Assembly (NCBI GenBank): GCA_016713535.1
Contig: JADJOY010000041.1
Coordinates: 30,561-94,560, forward strand
Origin: Deltaproteobacteria bacterium
GTDB taxonomy: Bacteria > JADJOY01
Length of the DNA stretch: 64,000 nucleotides
Reading direction: 5' to 3'
Positions 15,640 to 25,352 of the stretch are shown piece after piece; positions within the stretch are counted from its first letter, which is position 1; every line of letters begins with the position of its first letter. Position numbers and translations under genes: made by a program. Below the pieces are notes generated by a model. The model had not been told where the DNA came from and made no database searches. It worked only from the letters and a program-made list of their open reading frames with translations.

Positions 15640-17709
15640 ATGACGGCGAGACCGCGACGCGCCACGGCGCTGGGTGGGGTGATCTGCGGCTTGGCTGCGC
15701 TGGGCGCGACCTGCCAGCCGAACCAGGAGCCGGTAGCGCGAATCTCGTGCACGCCTGCCGCGGTCGCGGTCGGTGAGCCGGTGTCCTTCGGCTCGGGGGG
15801 CTCGATCGATCCGGATGGGACGTTGACGAGCTTCTCGTTCGCGTTCGGAGATGGCGGGGCGGCGATCGGAGAGGCGACGAGCCACGGCTACGCCGCACCC
15901 GGCGCCTACCGGGCGACGCTCACGGTTCGCGACGCCGCGGGTGCGACCGACGACTCATCGTGCGTCGTCGCGGTGGGTGCGTTTCCGGCCGGCAGCGGCG
16001 CGCTCGACGAGCTCGAGCTGGTTCCACCTCACTTCGACCCGGTGATCACGGAGGACATCGAGAAGCCGGAGCACGGTGGAACGATCCTCGGGTTCTTCCG
16101 CGCGGCCTCGAACCTCAAGGTGACCGAGGTGCATGTGAACGGCGAGCTCGCAGATCCCGCGCTCGGCGTCGTGCGGTGGTGCGAGGTGGTCGATCCCGAG
16201 CTGAGCGCCGGCGAGATCGGCATCGTGCGCTGTCACTCCAGCGATGCCCGGTTCGATGCCGGCAACGTCGCGACTCTCGACGTTCTCGCCGGCGCCGCGA
16301 CGGTCTGGAGCAAGAGCGCGACGCGCGCGGCTCCCGAGCTCACGCCCAGCTACGTCACGGCCACCGAGGCGGGCGACGAGATCCTCGTTCATGTCCGGAA
16401 CGACGCGAGCACCGGGCGAACCGTCACGGGTCTCGAGATCGATGGCGTCGACGTGACTTCGTTCGCCGTGTTCCAGAACGCGAGCCTGGCGCCGGGTGCG
16501 GTCGCGATCGTGCGCATACCTCGGCCCGACGGCGTGCCATTCGGACGCTGGCTGGCGTTCACGGTGCGAGGCACCGACGGCCCCCGCGCGCTGCGCACCA
16601 CTCGTGCGCTGCGGCTCTTCCGGCCGCACTTCGGAGTGGGCGACTGGACCCAGGCCCAGAGCAGCGGCGCCGGTAGCCCTTACGCCGATCCAGGGGTGAT
16701 GCAGGAGTACCTGGACCGCGGCATCGATCTGTTCCTGTGGACGCCGAGCCCGAGCGCGCCGCCGGAGCTGGTGCTCGACCAGCTCGCCGAGCAGCACGAC
16801 ATCCACGTGTGGATGCACGAGGGACAGCCGGACCCGGCGTTCGTCGCCCAGTGGGGCGGGCATCCGCGGCTGCTCTTCGACGCCGTCGCGGGCGAGCCGG
16901 AGTTCAGCGATCCCTCGTCGCTCACCCTCTCGGTGGTGAAGCACAACCGAGAGCTGTGGGGAGGCACCACGCCGCTGTGGGTCTACAACGCCTGCATGTA
17001 CCGCTTCTCCGAGTGGGCGCCGCTCGGAGACGTCGGCGGCATGGACCACTACGCGGTCTGGGCGCCGAAGTGCAACACCAACCTGCCGCTCTTCTTCAAC
17101 GACCTGATCCAGTACGTGGGCTCGTACGCGAGCGAGATCAAGCGCGCCGCCGAGCCGAGCCCTGCCTACATGTGGACGCAGGGACTCTACGAGAACGACG
17201 TGCGCTGTCCCACCGCGGACGAGATCCGTGCCCAGTGGTACCAGATCGTGGGGCGGGGAGCGAAGACGGTCTTGTGGTTCCTCGGCCGCCCCGAGCTCGA
17301 CGACGTATGCCCTGCGTCCTCGCTCGCCGAGATGCGACGCCTCAAGGACGAGCTGGTGCCGATGCGATCCGCACTCCTCGAGGGGGACGTGGTGCCGGCT
17401 GGCACCGTGGCGCGAACCCTGACCCCCTTCATCGACGTCACGGCGACCGTGGGGCCGCGTGCGATCGTGCTGACGCTCACCGATTACTCGTACCAGCAGC
17501 TCTGGCTCACCGGGCTGGTGTGGCAGCCACGTGGCAACGTTCAGATCGACGTGACACCCCCCGGCGGATTCGAGGCCGCGCGGTTCGTCCAGCTCGACCA
17601 TGCGAGCGCCACCGAGCTCGCCTACACCAAGATCGCAAGCAACACCTATCGGGTGACGGTGCCCGCGATGGCGGTCGCGACGCCGATCCTGGTAGAGCCG
17701 GAACCGTGA
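15640..17709 (+). CDS. PKD-domain lipoprotein with glycosidase-like barrel region
   Basis: 689 residues. A lipoprotein signal ends at LGATCQ (Cys near 25). A PKD domain follows (about 30-115; GGSIDPDGTLTSFSFAFGDG, then AYRATLTVRD). After a beta-rich middle part, residues about 330-600 look like a TIM barrel: DRGIDLFLWTP, HVWMHEGQPD, MDHYAVWAP, YMWTQGLYEN. The repeated Trp and acidic residues are typical of cell-surface glycosidase-like proteins, but I cannot place catalytic acids with certainty. GGAGG lies 11 bases before the ATG. It probably binds or processes a polymer at the cell surface. Confidence 0.72.
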   Translation: MTARPRRATALGGVICGLAALGATCQPNQEPVARISCTPAAVAVGEPVSFGSGGSIDPDGTLTSFSFAFGDGGAAIGEATSHGYAAPGAYRATLTVRDAAGATDDSSCVVAVGAFPAGSGALDELELVPPHFDPVITEDIEKPEHGGTILGFFRAASNLKVTEVHVNGELADPALGVVRWCEVVDPELSAGEIGIVRCHSSDARFDAGNVATLDVLAGAATVWSKSATRAAPELTPSYVTATEAGDEILVHVRNDASTGRTVTGLEIDGVDVTSFAVFQNASLAPGAVAIVRIPRPDGVPFGRWLAFTVRGTDGPRALRTTRALRLFRPHFGVGDWTQAQSSGAGSPYADPGVMQEYLDRGIDLFLWTPSPSAPPELVLDQLAEQHDIHVWMHEGQPDPAFVAQWGGHPRLLFDAVAGEPEFSDPSSLTLSVVKHNRELWGGTTPLWVYNACMYRFSEWAPLGDVGGMDHYAVWAPKCNTNLPLFFNDLIQYVGSYASEIKRAAEPSPAYMWTQGLYENDVRCPTADEIRAQWYQIVGRGAKTVLWFLGRPELDDVCPASSLAEMRRLKDELVPMRSALLEGDVVPAGTVARTLTPFIDVTATVGPRAIVLTLTDYSYQQLWLTGLVWQPRGNVQIDVTPPGGFEAARFVQLDHASATELAYTKIASNTYRVTVPAMAVATPILVEPEP

Positions 17710-17790
17710 GCGACGAGGCCGGGTAGACTCGGCGGATCGGTCGGCGGGAGCGTCTCCCGGTTCACCCCGCTCCTGACACTCACCATTCCC

Positions 17791-18739
17791 GTGTCCGCTG
17801 CGCTGCCTCCCGCCCGCCTCGCGACGCTCGCCGACGAACGGCGCGCGTCAGAGGCCCAGAAGGATCAGGAACTGCGTGAGCTCTTCGCGGGGCGCGTGGC
17901 GGTGTTGCTCGCGGCCTTCGCGGGTCTGATCGCGATCCTCCAGCTCACCGGCTACCGGATCGGGGCGGCGCTGGGCTTCGTCCGGCTCGGCGCGGGCTAC
18001 GTCTCGATCGGGCTCAACCTCGCCATCGTGCTGCTCTCGATACTCTTCCCTGCGGTCTCACCGGGCCGCGTTCGCGAGCCCGCAACGCCCGGTGCGGTGG
18101 GTGCGGCTCTCGACCCACGCTTACGTTTCCCTGGTGCTGGTCTGCATGCTCGGCCACGTCCACCTCGCCGGAAGCCAGAACACCATCAACGTCATGTTGA
18201 TCCTGTTCGTGGCGCTCATGGTGCAGCGCATGCTCGGGGCGCGGGTGGGGTGGCTCTATTTCGCCGCGGGCACCCTGCTCTACGTCGGGGCGAGCGCCCT
18301 CGAGCAGGCGGGAGTCCTGTCCTACGCGCCGCTGCTCCAGCACGGCGACAGGCTGGGCGCTCTGCTCCTCGATCCGCGCTACTTCTGGGCGAACCTGCTC
18401 ATCTTCGTGGTCGTGGCGCTCGTCGTGCTCGGCTCGTTCCAGCGGTTCGAGGAGGATCGGGTCGCGAAGCAACACGAGCTCCTCGAGGCCGAGCTCGAGA
18501 TCGAGCGCCATCGGATCGAGGTGCAGCGGCTCCGGTCGCTGGTGCCGATGTGCGCGAGCTGCAAGAAGATCCGCGACGACGCCGGCTTCTGGCAGAGCGT
18601 CGAGGAGTACATCGAGGATCAGACTGCTCACCAGGTCACCCACGGCATCTGCCCGGAGTGCCGCAAGCGCCTCTACCCCGAGATCACGCTCGGCGACACG
18701 CCCGCGCCGGGGTCCGCCTCTCGCCGCCGCAAGCCGTGA
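17791..18739 (+). CDS. six-helix membrane protein with C-terminal CxxC zinc-like domain, frame break
   Basis: Read through one frame break at about 18070-18095, the product is about 316 residues. Six hydrophobic segments come first, then a coiled coil (ELLEAELEIERHRIEVQ). The C-terminal module contains MCASCKKIRDD...FW and HGICPECRKRLYPE, a two-CxxC module found at the end of many PAS/response-regulator-type proteins. The start is a GTG at 17791; the second part alone could begin at ATG 18092. A signalling role is likely but no catalytic domain is seen. It converges on the sulfatase gene with a 49-bp gap. Confidence 0.72.
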
Positions 18740-18788
18740 TCGGGGTCGATTCCGGGTAGCCCTGCCGCTCGCCGACATCCCGGTCGCG

Positions 18789-20171
18789 CTACTGGACGTA
18801 TCCCAGAGCGCGCAGGGCGTCGGCGGTGTCCGCTGGCATCGCCGAGAGCGGTCGCGTCGTGGCGGCGTGCTCGCGCTGCAGCGCCAGCTCGCGGTCGGCG
18901 GCCGTCCGCATCCGGCCGAGCAGGTCGGGCCGACTCGCCGCCACGTCGTTGCGCTCTCGCGGGTCCGAGGTGACGTCGTAGAGCTGCTCGGGGCCGCCTC
19001 GCGCCCAAGCGAGGGGCCGCATGTATTTCCAGTCGCCGTCGGTGATCGCGAACCACTCGGGGGGCGAGGCGCTCCGGACGGTTACCGGGCGGGTGCGCGC
19101 GGCGTAGCGCGCGCGTTCCGAGAGCGGCCACATGCGGCCGGCGAACGTGGTGGGAACGGGCTGCGACGCCCAGGTCAGCACCGTGGGCGCGAGGTCGACG
19201 AGGCCGACCGGCTCCTCGACGCGGATTCCCTTCGCGAGACCACCGGGCGGCCGAACCAGCAGCGGCACGCGCACCATCTCGTCGTAGACCGTCGAGTTGT
19301 GCTCGAAGCGGCCATGCTCCCCGAAGGCTTCGCCGTGATCCGAGGTGACGACGAGCCAGACGCGCTCGAGCACCTCGAGGCCACGGAGGTAGGCGAGCAG
19401 GTCGTCGAGCTCGTGGTCCGCTACGCGGATGTTGGCGTCGTAGCGCGCGAGCAACGCCTCGCGCCCGGCGTCGTCGAGCTTGACCTCGCCCCGGTCCAGG
19501 GACTGCAGGAACGCCACCGCGCCGCTCACGCCCGCGGCGCTCGGTAGCTCGAAAGGCAACGCGAAGCCCTTGGGCGGCCGATACGGGGCGTGAGGGGGGA
19601 AGAAGTGAAGGTAGGCGAGCCACGGCCGCTCACCGCTGGCGAGGGTGGTGAGCGCCTCTTTCCAGGCCCGGCGGAATGCGCGCGCGTCGCCGGTGAGCTT
19701 GGGATCCACGAAGCGCAGCTCGAAGTCGTCCTCGATCCCGAATCCGCGCAGGATGCCCGAGCGGCTCGCGACCACCGACCGATACCCGGCGGGCGCGAGC
19801 AGGCGGGGGAGCGTGGGCACCTCGGCCGGAAGCGCGCGCTCGAACGTCGTCAGGGTGTGCTCGTCGGGTGGTCGCCCCGTGAGGATCGTGGCGACCGAGG
19901 CGAGGGTGTAGGGCGCGGACGACCGGGCCGTGGCGAAGAGCACCGACTCCTCGGCCAAGCGATCGAAGGTCGGGCTCGTCGGGCGCGTTCGGTACCCGTA
20001 CGCACCCAGGTGGTCGGGGCGCAGGGCGTCGAACACCACGATCACCACCGAGGGGGTCGTCGCGGGCGTCTCCGCTGCGTGTGCCGCGGGCGTGGTCCCC
20101 TCGGCGCGAGCCGCGGCGGAGAGCGCCGCGCCGAGCGCCAGGAGGCCGGCGACGAGCGTGCGCGCGTTCAC
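18789..20171 (-). CDS. exported sulfatase-family hydrolase
   Basis: 460 residues starting at a GTG that overlaps the preceding TGA (GTGA). A signal peptide is followed by VIVVFDALRPDHLGAYGY, the first metal-binding block, and SDHGEAFGEHG, the second. At the nucleophile position the sequence is SAPYTLAS rather than the formylglycine motif CxPxR. So it may be a non-FGly alkaline-phosphatase-superfamily hydrolase (phosphodiesterase or phosphoglycerol transferase type) rather than a true sulfatase. It is the last gene of the ceramidase-GH5-sulfatase operon and would act in the periplasm. Confidence 0.85.
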   Translation of the reverse strand: MNARTLVAGLLALGAALSAAARAEGTTPAAHAAETPATTPSVVIVVFDALRPDHLGAYGYRTRPTSPTFDRLAEESVLFATARSSAPYTLASVATILTGRPPDEHTLTTFERALPAEVPTLPRLLAPAGYRSVVASRSGILRGFGIEDDFELRFVDPKLTGDARAFRRAWKEALTTLASGERPWLAYLHFFPPHAPYRPPKGFALPFELPSAAGVSGAVAFLQSLDRGEVKLDDAGREALLARYDANIRVADHELDDLLAYLRGLEVLERVWLVVTSDHGEAFGEHGRFEHNSTVYDEMVRVPLLVRPPGGLAKGIRVEEPVGLVDLAPTVLTWASQPVPTTFAGRMWPLSERARYAARTRPVTVRSASPPEWFAITDGDWKYMRPLAWARGGPEQLYDVTSDPRERNDVAASRPDLLGRMRTAADRELALQREHAATTRPLSAMPADTADALRALGYVQ

Positions 20172-21755
20172 TCGAACTCCAGCGAGAGCGGACGGACGGG
20201 TCGAGTGGCGCCTTCGCGATAGGCCGCCTCGAACGCCGGGTGGGTCTCGAAGCGGTCGGTCCCCAGATCCTCGACCCACGCCGCAGCCTCTTCCTCGGTC
20301 ACGGTCGAGAGGTCGAGGCGCTCGAACGGCGGGGTCGCGTGATAGAGCCCCCAGATCGAGTTGGCGTCCCACTGCTTGTACGTCCAGGGCGACCAGTGGA
20401 TGCCGTGATCCCCGAGCAGCGCGAAGAAGCGCCGCATGCCCTCGATCGACTCGGGATCGGGAGCGTAGGTCGAGAACTCACCGAGCAGCAGCGGCCCGGG
20501 GAAGCGCCGCCCGAGCTCGTCGGCAGCGCTCGCGAGCTTCTCGACGAGGCCGGCGACGCGCTCGTCGGCCGTCGCGCCGTCGCCGTAGAAGTGCATCGAG
20601 AACATGTAGTTCTCCCAGCCCATCTCGACCGGCGACGGGACCAGGAAGAGCGGCAGGTAGCCGTCCTCGCTCATCACGATGTGGTGCCCATCGACGGCGC
20701 GGATCGCGTCGTAGATCGCCGCGAGCACGTGGGCGTGCTTGCCCTCGTCGTAGATGCTGAGCGGCTCGTTCAGGAGATCGAACCCCGCAACGTGCGGGTC
20801 GTCGGCGACGTAGCTCGCCACCGCCTGCCAGAGGCGGGCGGTCTTGGCGATGCAGCGCTCGTCGTTCCACAGCCGGTTGCCGTTCGACGTGCCGCTGTGG
20901 GTCTCGTTGTTCTGCCCTCCAGGTGCGCCGTGCATGTCGAGGAGCACGTAGAGGCGATGGGTGCGCGCCCATTCGAGGATCTGGTGAAGCAGGCGCCAGC
21001 CCTCCGGACGGAAGCGGGCACCCGCCGCGTCGTCGGACTCGAGCCAGTCGTACCAGAACGGCAATCTCACCATGTTCAGCCCGAGATCGTGGACCCGCGC
21101 GAAGTCGCTCTCGTCGATCCAACGCTCGCGGTAGGATCGACGGAGCGCTTGGCTCCGCTCCCAGCCGAACCGTTCGGAGGCCGCTCGCCAGAGGTCCTGC
21201 TCGCTGGTCACGTTCGGGGTGGCGTCGTACCACTGCCAGAACCGCGTGATCGCCTCGCCTTCACCGGCGAAGGCGTTCGTGGTGGTCCAGTCGCGCAGAA
21301 AACGGGCCACCTCGGAGCACGGCTTCTGCACCACGAAGTGCTGGAGGTAGGCCAGCGGGACGCCGACCTGCATGGTGCGCTTGCAGCCGAGCCGGGTGCA
21401 CTCGGCGACCAACGCGTCGTTCCAGTCCGAGCAGTCGAGGTTGGTCTCGCCGATACCGGGGATCCAGCTCTCGACGAGCAGCCAGCCACCGAGGTTCACC
21501 CCCCGCAGCGCGACGCGAGCGCCTTGGTCGTCGAGGACGTCGGTGCCCGATGCGTGGAGCATCGGCAGCGTCGCCGGCGATGGCGTCGGACGATCGACGA
21601 ACGCCTGGTCGTTGGGTTCGCAGAAGCCCTGCGGTGGCTCGCTCGTCGAGCCACCGCCCCCCGCAGCTCGCGAGGAGCGCAGTCACGAGAGCCACGAGCG
21701 CGGGTGGGAGCCTCGCCACACGCCGCCGAGGCACGCTGCGATCGGTCGGGGTCAT
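20168..21755 (-). CDS. GH5 glycoside hydrolase lipoprotein, frame break in C6 run
   Basis: The lipoprotein signal (start ATG 21755; ALLASCGG) is in one frame and the catalytic domain in another. The switch falls at the run of six C on the plus strand (21657-21662); removing one base joins SCGGGGSTSE to the enzyme. GH5 features: LRGVNLGGWLLVESW, DMHGAPGGQN, acid/base Glu in DLLNEPL and nucleophile Glu in LLGEFSTY. The first two resemble exo-beta-1,3-glucanases (GH5_9-like); related GH5 groups cleave glucosylceramide. Its ATG overlaps the ceramidase-like stop by four bases and its stop overlaps the sulfatase start. About 527 residues when joined. Confidence 0.88.
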
Positions 21756-23693
21756 CGGTCCGCGATGCCCGGCCGTGACGCCATCCAGCTCGCCGCCATG
21801 TCACCCAGCGGACCGGGAAGCGCCCGTACCAGCTTGCACACGCCGTCCGCGCCGTTCTCCACGAAGCTCGCCCGCCGCGTCGCCGTGCACAGCGCACGCG
21901 TCTCCAGCGCAGCCGTGAGGTCGAGGATGTCGATCAGGTCGCAGTAGAGCTCGTCGCCGGCGCGTGGCCCGAGCGAGAAGTACTCGGAGTAGAAGTTGGG
22001 GTGCTCCATCGGGCTACCTGCGCCTCCGCCGAACAGGAAGTCCGACACCGAGAAGTCGAGATAGTCACTGCGGGGCACGAAGTACCCGAGCTCGTTGGGA
22101 GCCAGCCCGACCAGCGCGAGACGTTCCGGAGCGTCCTTCATCCGACGTAGACCTTCGAGAGCCGGGAAGGCGGTGGTGCCGTAGTCGAACTCCGGGGTCG
22201 CGAAGTCGTAGCGCCTCGCGGCGCGCCCGTCGAGGCTCTCGGGAAAGAGCTCGCCCGGGGCGGTGACGAGCGTGGCGACACTGCCGAGATCGAGGCGGAA
22301 CACCGGGGTGCGGATGCAGCCACAGTGACTGCAACCGCTCGGGCTCGGAGAAGTCGAACAGGCCCGCGCCGTCCCTGGTGAAGTAGGACGAACTGCCCGG
22401 GATGACTCCCGCCACCAGGCCCAGGACCAGGTTCAGGTTCTCCATCGGTAGTCGCGACTCGCGGCGACGGAACTCCAGGTGGTCGGGCTCGGTCGGCTCG
22501 ACGCTCGACAGTGCGTCGGCCGCCTGTTCAGCGAGCTCGAAACCGAGCGAGCGCGCCTTGTCGAAGCCATCGTCGGCGATCCAGGAGCGGCCCGTTGCGG
22601 GATCCGTGGAGCGCTCGCCGGCTTCGTTCCAGTACGGGGTGATCGCGCCGTCGAGCGGCGTCAGCAGGCCACCGACCGCGCCGCTCACGTAGATGGCGGT
22701 GCCTCCGAGACGGGATTCGAGGCGTGCCCGCAGGTAACCGGGGTAGTCGGCCGAGAGCAGGTTGTTGCGCGAGCCGATGCTCTCGGGGTGGTTGGACCAG
22801 CTCACCAGCGTCGCGATCGTCTCGTCGTCCCGGCCAACCGCCTGGATCGCGAGCAGGTCGGCATCGCGGATCGTCGGCAGCCGGGTGTCGTTGGCGAGCC
22901 GGGGCGGCCTCGCCGGATCGAGGTAGCGGTGATCGAGGAATAGATCGTCGAGGCCGAGGTCGAGGGCCACGTCGGCGACTTTGATGCGCGCCTCGACGAT
23001 CGCGCCGATCGCGCCGGCGACGGCCTCGACGATCGCGTCGTTCACTCGCGCGAGGTAGGCCGGGTCGGCGCCCGACTCGTATTGCGTCTTGCCCCAGAGC
23101 CCGAGCGTATCGGGGCCTTCGTGGTCGTGGATCGATGCGACGATCACCCGCTCGGGGTCGACGCTCGCCTCGCTCCGCAGACGGGCCAGGGCGGGCTCGA
23201 TGGAGGGCGTGAGCAGGCCGACGAAGTCGCACGCCACGAGCACGGCGGTGAGGTCGCCTTGCTGGAAGGCGATCGCGCGCACCGTGATCGGGTCGTGGAC
23301 GCCGAGCGCCGGATGGGCGTTGTCGAAGCCGGCCATCCAGACGGGCTCGAAGCGGCCGTTGCCCTCGGTGCCGGTCGGGTTCGTGACCGGATCGAAGTCG
23401 TCGCCGTCGGGATCCGGCCTCAGCGTGGGATCGAAACCCGGCTCGCGCGCCGACGGCAGTCCGTCCCGGCCGAAGTCGTCGTAGGGTTCCCCGTCGGCGA
23501 AGTCCCACAGGCCGTTGCCATTGGTATCGTGGAAGAGCTCCCAGGAGGTGGGCGTGACGTCGACCATCGCGACGCCAACTCGAAGCGGCGTTCCGCGGCC
23601 GGTCGCGTCACCGACGGTCTCGTGCGATCCGTCGCAACCCGACGTCAGCGCGACGATCAGCGCCACGGCGCGTGCCCAGCGTGACGCTGCCAT
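21752..23693 (-). CDS. neutral/alkaline ceramidase-like lipoprotein, frame break
   Basis: A lipoprotein signal (ALTSGCDG) precedes VGVAMVDVTP, the typical ceramidase N-terminal strand. A calcium-type loop DTNGNGLWDFADGE comes next, and SIHDHEGPDTLG carries the zinc histidines (ceramidases have a THTHSGPG-type motif). GAVGGLLTP follows. The frame breaks near 22305-22330; the remainder continues in a second frame (FRLDLGSVATLVTAPGE to the stop at 21752). Joined length is about 645 residues. Ceramidases hydrolyse ceramide to sphingosine and fatty acid; the substrate here is inferred. It is the first gene of an operon with GH5 and sulfatase genes. An upstream ATG at 23738 is possible. Confidence 0.82.
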
Positions 23694-23911
23694 CGCCCAT
23701 CGGGCGGTGACGCGGGGGCGTGGGTGGGGTGGCAGCATGGGCGGAAGTGAGCGCGGCGCTCCACTCTTACTCGAGCACCGCAAGTGGCGCCAGGCCGGAC
23801 GTCCGCGCGGCGCCAGCCTCCCGGGGTGCGTTGCGGTCCGCGCGGAGCCGTGCCAAAACCCCGCCTACCACCCGGCCGAGCCTCTCCGGCAGCGGCCCGA
23901 GAGGGACCAGC

Positions 23912-24574
23912 GTGACCCGGAAAGCCGTCGATTGGACCCCCGCAGAGCGCGCCGCGCTCGACGAGCTCCAGAGCCCGCGCGCGGTCCAGGAGTTCCTGGA
24001 CGCGGTGTCGTACAGCGACGAGTCGCGCTATCGCTCGCCGCGTGAGGTCCTGGCCGATCGCCGCGCCCACTGCATGGACGGCGCGCTGTTCGCAGCCGCG
24101 GCGCTGGAGCGGATGGGCTACCCGCCGCTCCTGGTGGACCTGCGCGCAGTGCGCGACGACGACCACGTGCTCGCGATCTTCCGAGTCGACCGTCACTGGG
24201 GAGCGGTGGCCAAGTCCAACACCACCACGTTGCGATTCCGCGAGCCGATCTTCCGCAATCTGCGCGAGCTCGCTCTCTCGTACTTCGAGTTCTACTTCAA
24301 CGTCGAGTCGGCGAAGACGCTGCGCTCCTATTCGCTGCCCGTGAACCTGCGACGCTTCCACCGTCAGCACTGGCACACCGACCCACGCGTCGTCGACGCG
24401 ATCGTCGAGGTGCTCGACCAGCGCGAGCACAAGCCGCTCGTCACTCGAGCTCAGACCGCTCGCCTGAGCTCGGTCGACCGCGAGATCTACGACGCCGCGT
24501 TCCTGGGAGCGAATCCAGCGGGGCTCTACCAGCCCCCGCCGCGGCGGGCCTTCCGATCCAGGCGATCTTCCTGA
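23912..24574 (+). CDS. transglutaminase-like cysteine protein, 220 aa
   Basis: Starts with GTG preceded by GAGAGGGA. C54 in RRAHCMDGALFAAAALE, H85 in DDDHVLAIF and Asp93 in RVDRHWG fit the Cys-His-Asp triad of the transglutaminase/peptidase-like superfamily. No signal peptide. The remainder has no recognised domain. It is the only gene on this strand between the ceramidase operon (divergent) and the dksA-like gene (convergent), so its partners are unknown. Function could be amide hydrolysis or transfer. Confidence 0.62.
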   Translation: MTRKAVDWTPAERAALDELQSPRAVQEFLDAVSYSDESRYRSPREVLADRRAHCMDGALFAAAALERMGYPPLLVDLRAVRDDDHVLAIFRVDRHWGAVAKSNTTTLRFREPIFRNLRELALSYFEFYFNVESAKTLRSYSLPVNLRRFHRQHWHTDPRVVDAIVEVLDQREHKPLVTRAQTARLSSVDREIYDAAFLGANPAGLYQPPPRRAFRSRRSS

Positions 24575-24669
24575 GCCCGGAACGGCTCGCGACGCCGTGC
24601 GCATCGCATACGTCAGTCATGCCCGCGGCGGTGTGCTGCCCACCAGCCCGAGCCGGCCACGGCTGACGG

Positions 24670-25077
24670 CTACCGGCTGGTGCGGCCCGGTGGGTGATGG
24701 CGCGGGCCACGCTCCGCCGGGCCGTGCGCCGCGCGGGGCGTGACGCCGGCGCAGCCGGCGCACAGGGTGGCAGTGGGCTGAGCCTTCAGCCGCGCGACCT
24801 GGATCGGCCGTCCGCAGCCGAGGCAGGTCCCGTAGGTGCCCGTGTGGATCCGAGCGATGGCAGCGTCGATGGCGGCGATCTCGCGGCGCTCACGTTCGTC
24901 GAGACGGTCGAGGACGCCGATCAGGATCTCGTCCTGGGCGCGCTCCTCGAGCTCGGGCTCGACACGCTGCTCGGAGAGCGTGGCGAGGTCGGCTTCGGCC
25001 ATCTGCGCTTCCCGCAGCAGGCTCGAGCGTTCACGTCCCAATGAAGCCTCGATCTCGTGGAGGGTGCGAATGTTCAT
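24670..25077 (-). CDS. DksA/TraR C4 zinc-finger regulator
   Basis: 135 residues: an N-terminal coiled coil rich in Glu/Arg (residues 5-75) and a C4 zinc finger with C85, C88, C106 and C109. This is the DksA/TraR layout, in which the coiled coil enters the RNA polymerase secondary channel. The tip of the coiled coil was not checked for the DksA Asp pair. AGGAGG lies 8 bases before the ATG. It is downstream of the sigma-factor gene but separated by a strong hairpin, so it probably has its own promoter. Confidence 0.85.
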   Translation of the reverse strand: MNIRTLHEIEASLGRERSSLLREAQMAEADLATLSEQRVEPELEERAQDEILIGVLDRLDERERREIAAIDAAIARIHTGTYGTCLGCGRPIQVARLKAQPTATLCAGCAGVTPRAAHGPAERGPRHHPPGRTSR

Positions 25078-25283
25078 CGATGTCCTCCTGGAAGGCAGAG
25101 CAGCCGCACAGCACCGGATGCAGAGCAGGATCCGCGCCGCGCGGCATCGTCGGCGCCGCGGAGAAGTACGAGTCGGTACGCCGCGGTGCGGCAAGGTCGG
25201 CGGCAGCCACACCCCACCCGTGTCGCCACGGTAACGAGTGGTGCTCGGGGGATCGGCATGGTGGCGCGATGCGACCACGAACA

Positions 25284-25321
25284 CGAAGCCCCGCGGACCG
25301 GATGGGGTCCGCGGGGCTTCG
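25284..25321 (-). terminator. hairpin terminator after the sigma-factor gene
   Basis: Perfect 15-base arms (25284-25298 and 25307-25321) with an eight-base loop, 32 bp beyond the sigma-factor stop. Very GC-rich, without a clear T-run on either strand. Confidence 0.7.
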
Positions 25322-25352
25322 ACCGATGCGACCAGAGGAGGCCGGGTAGGGC

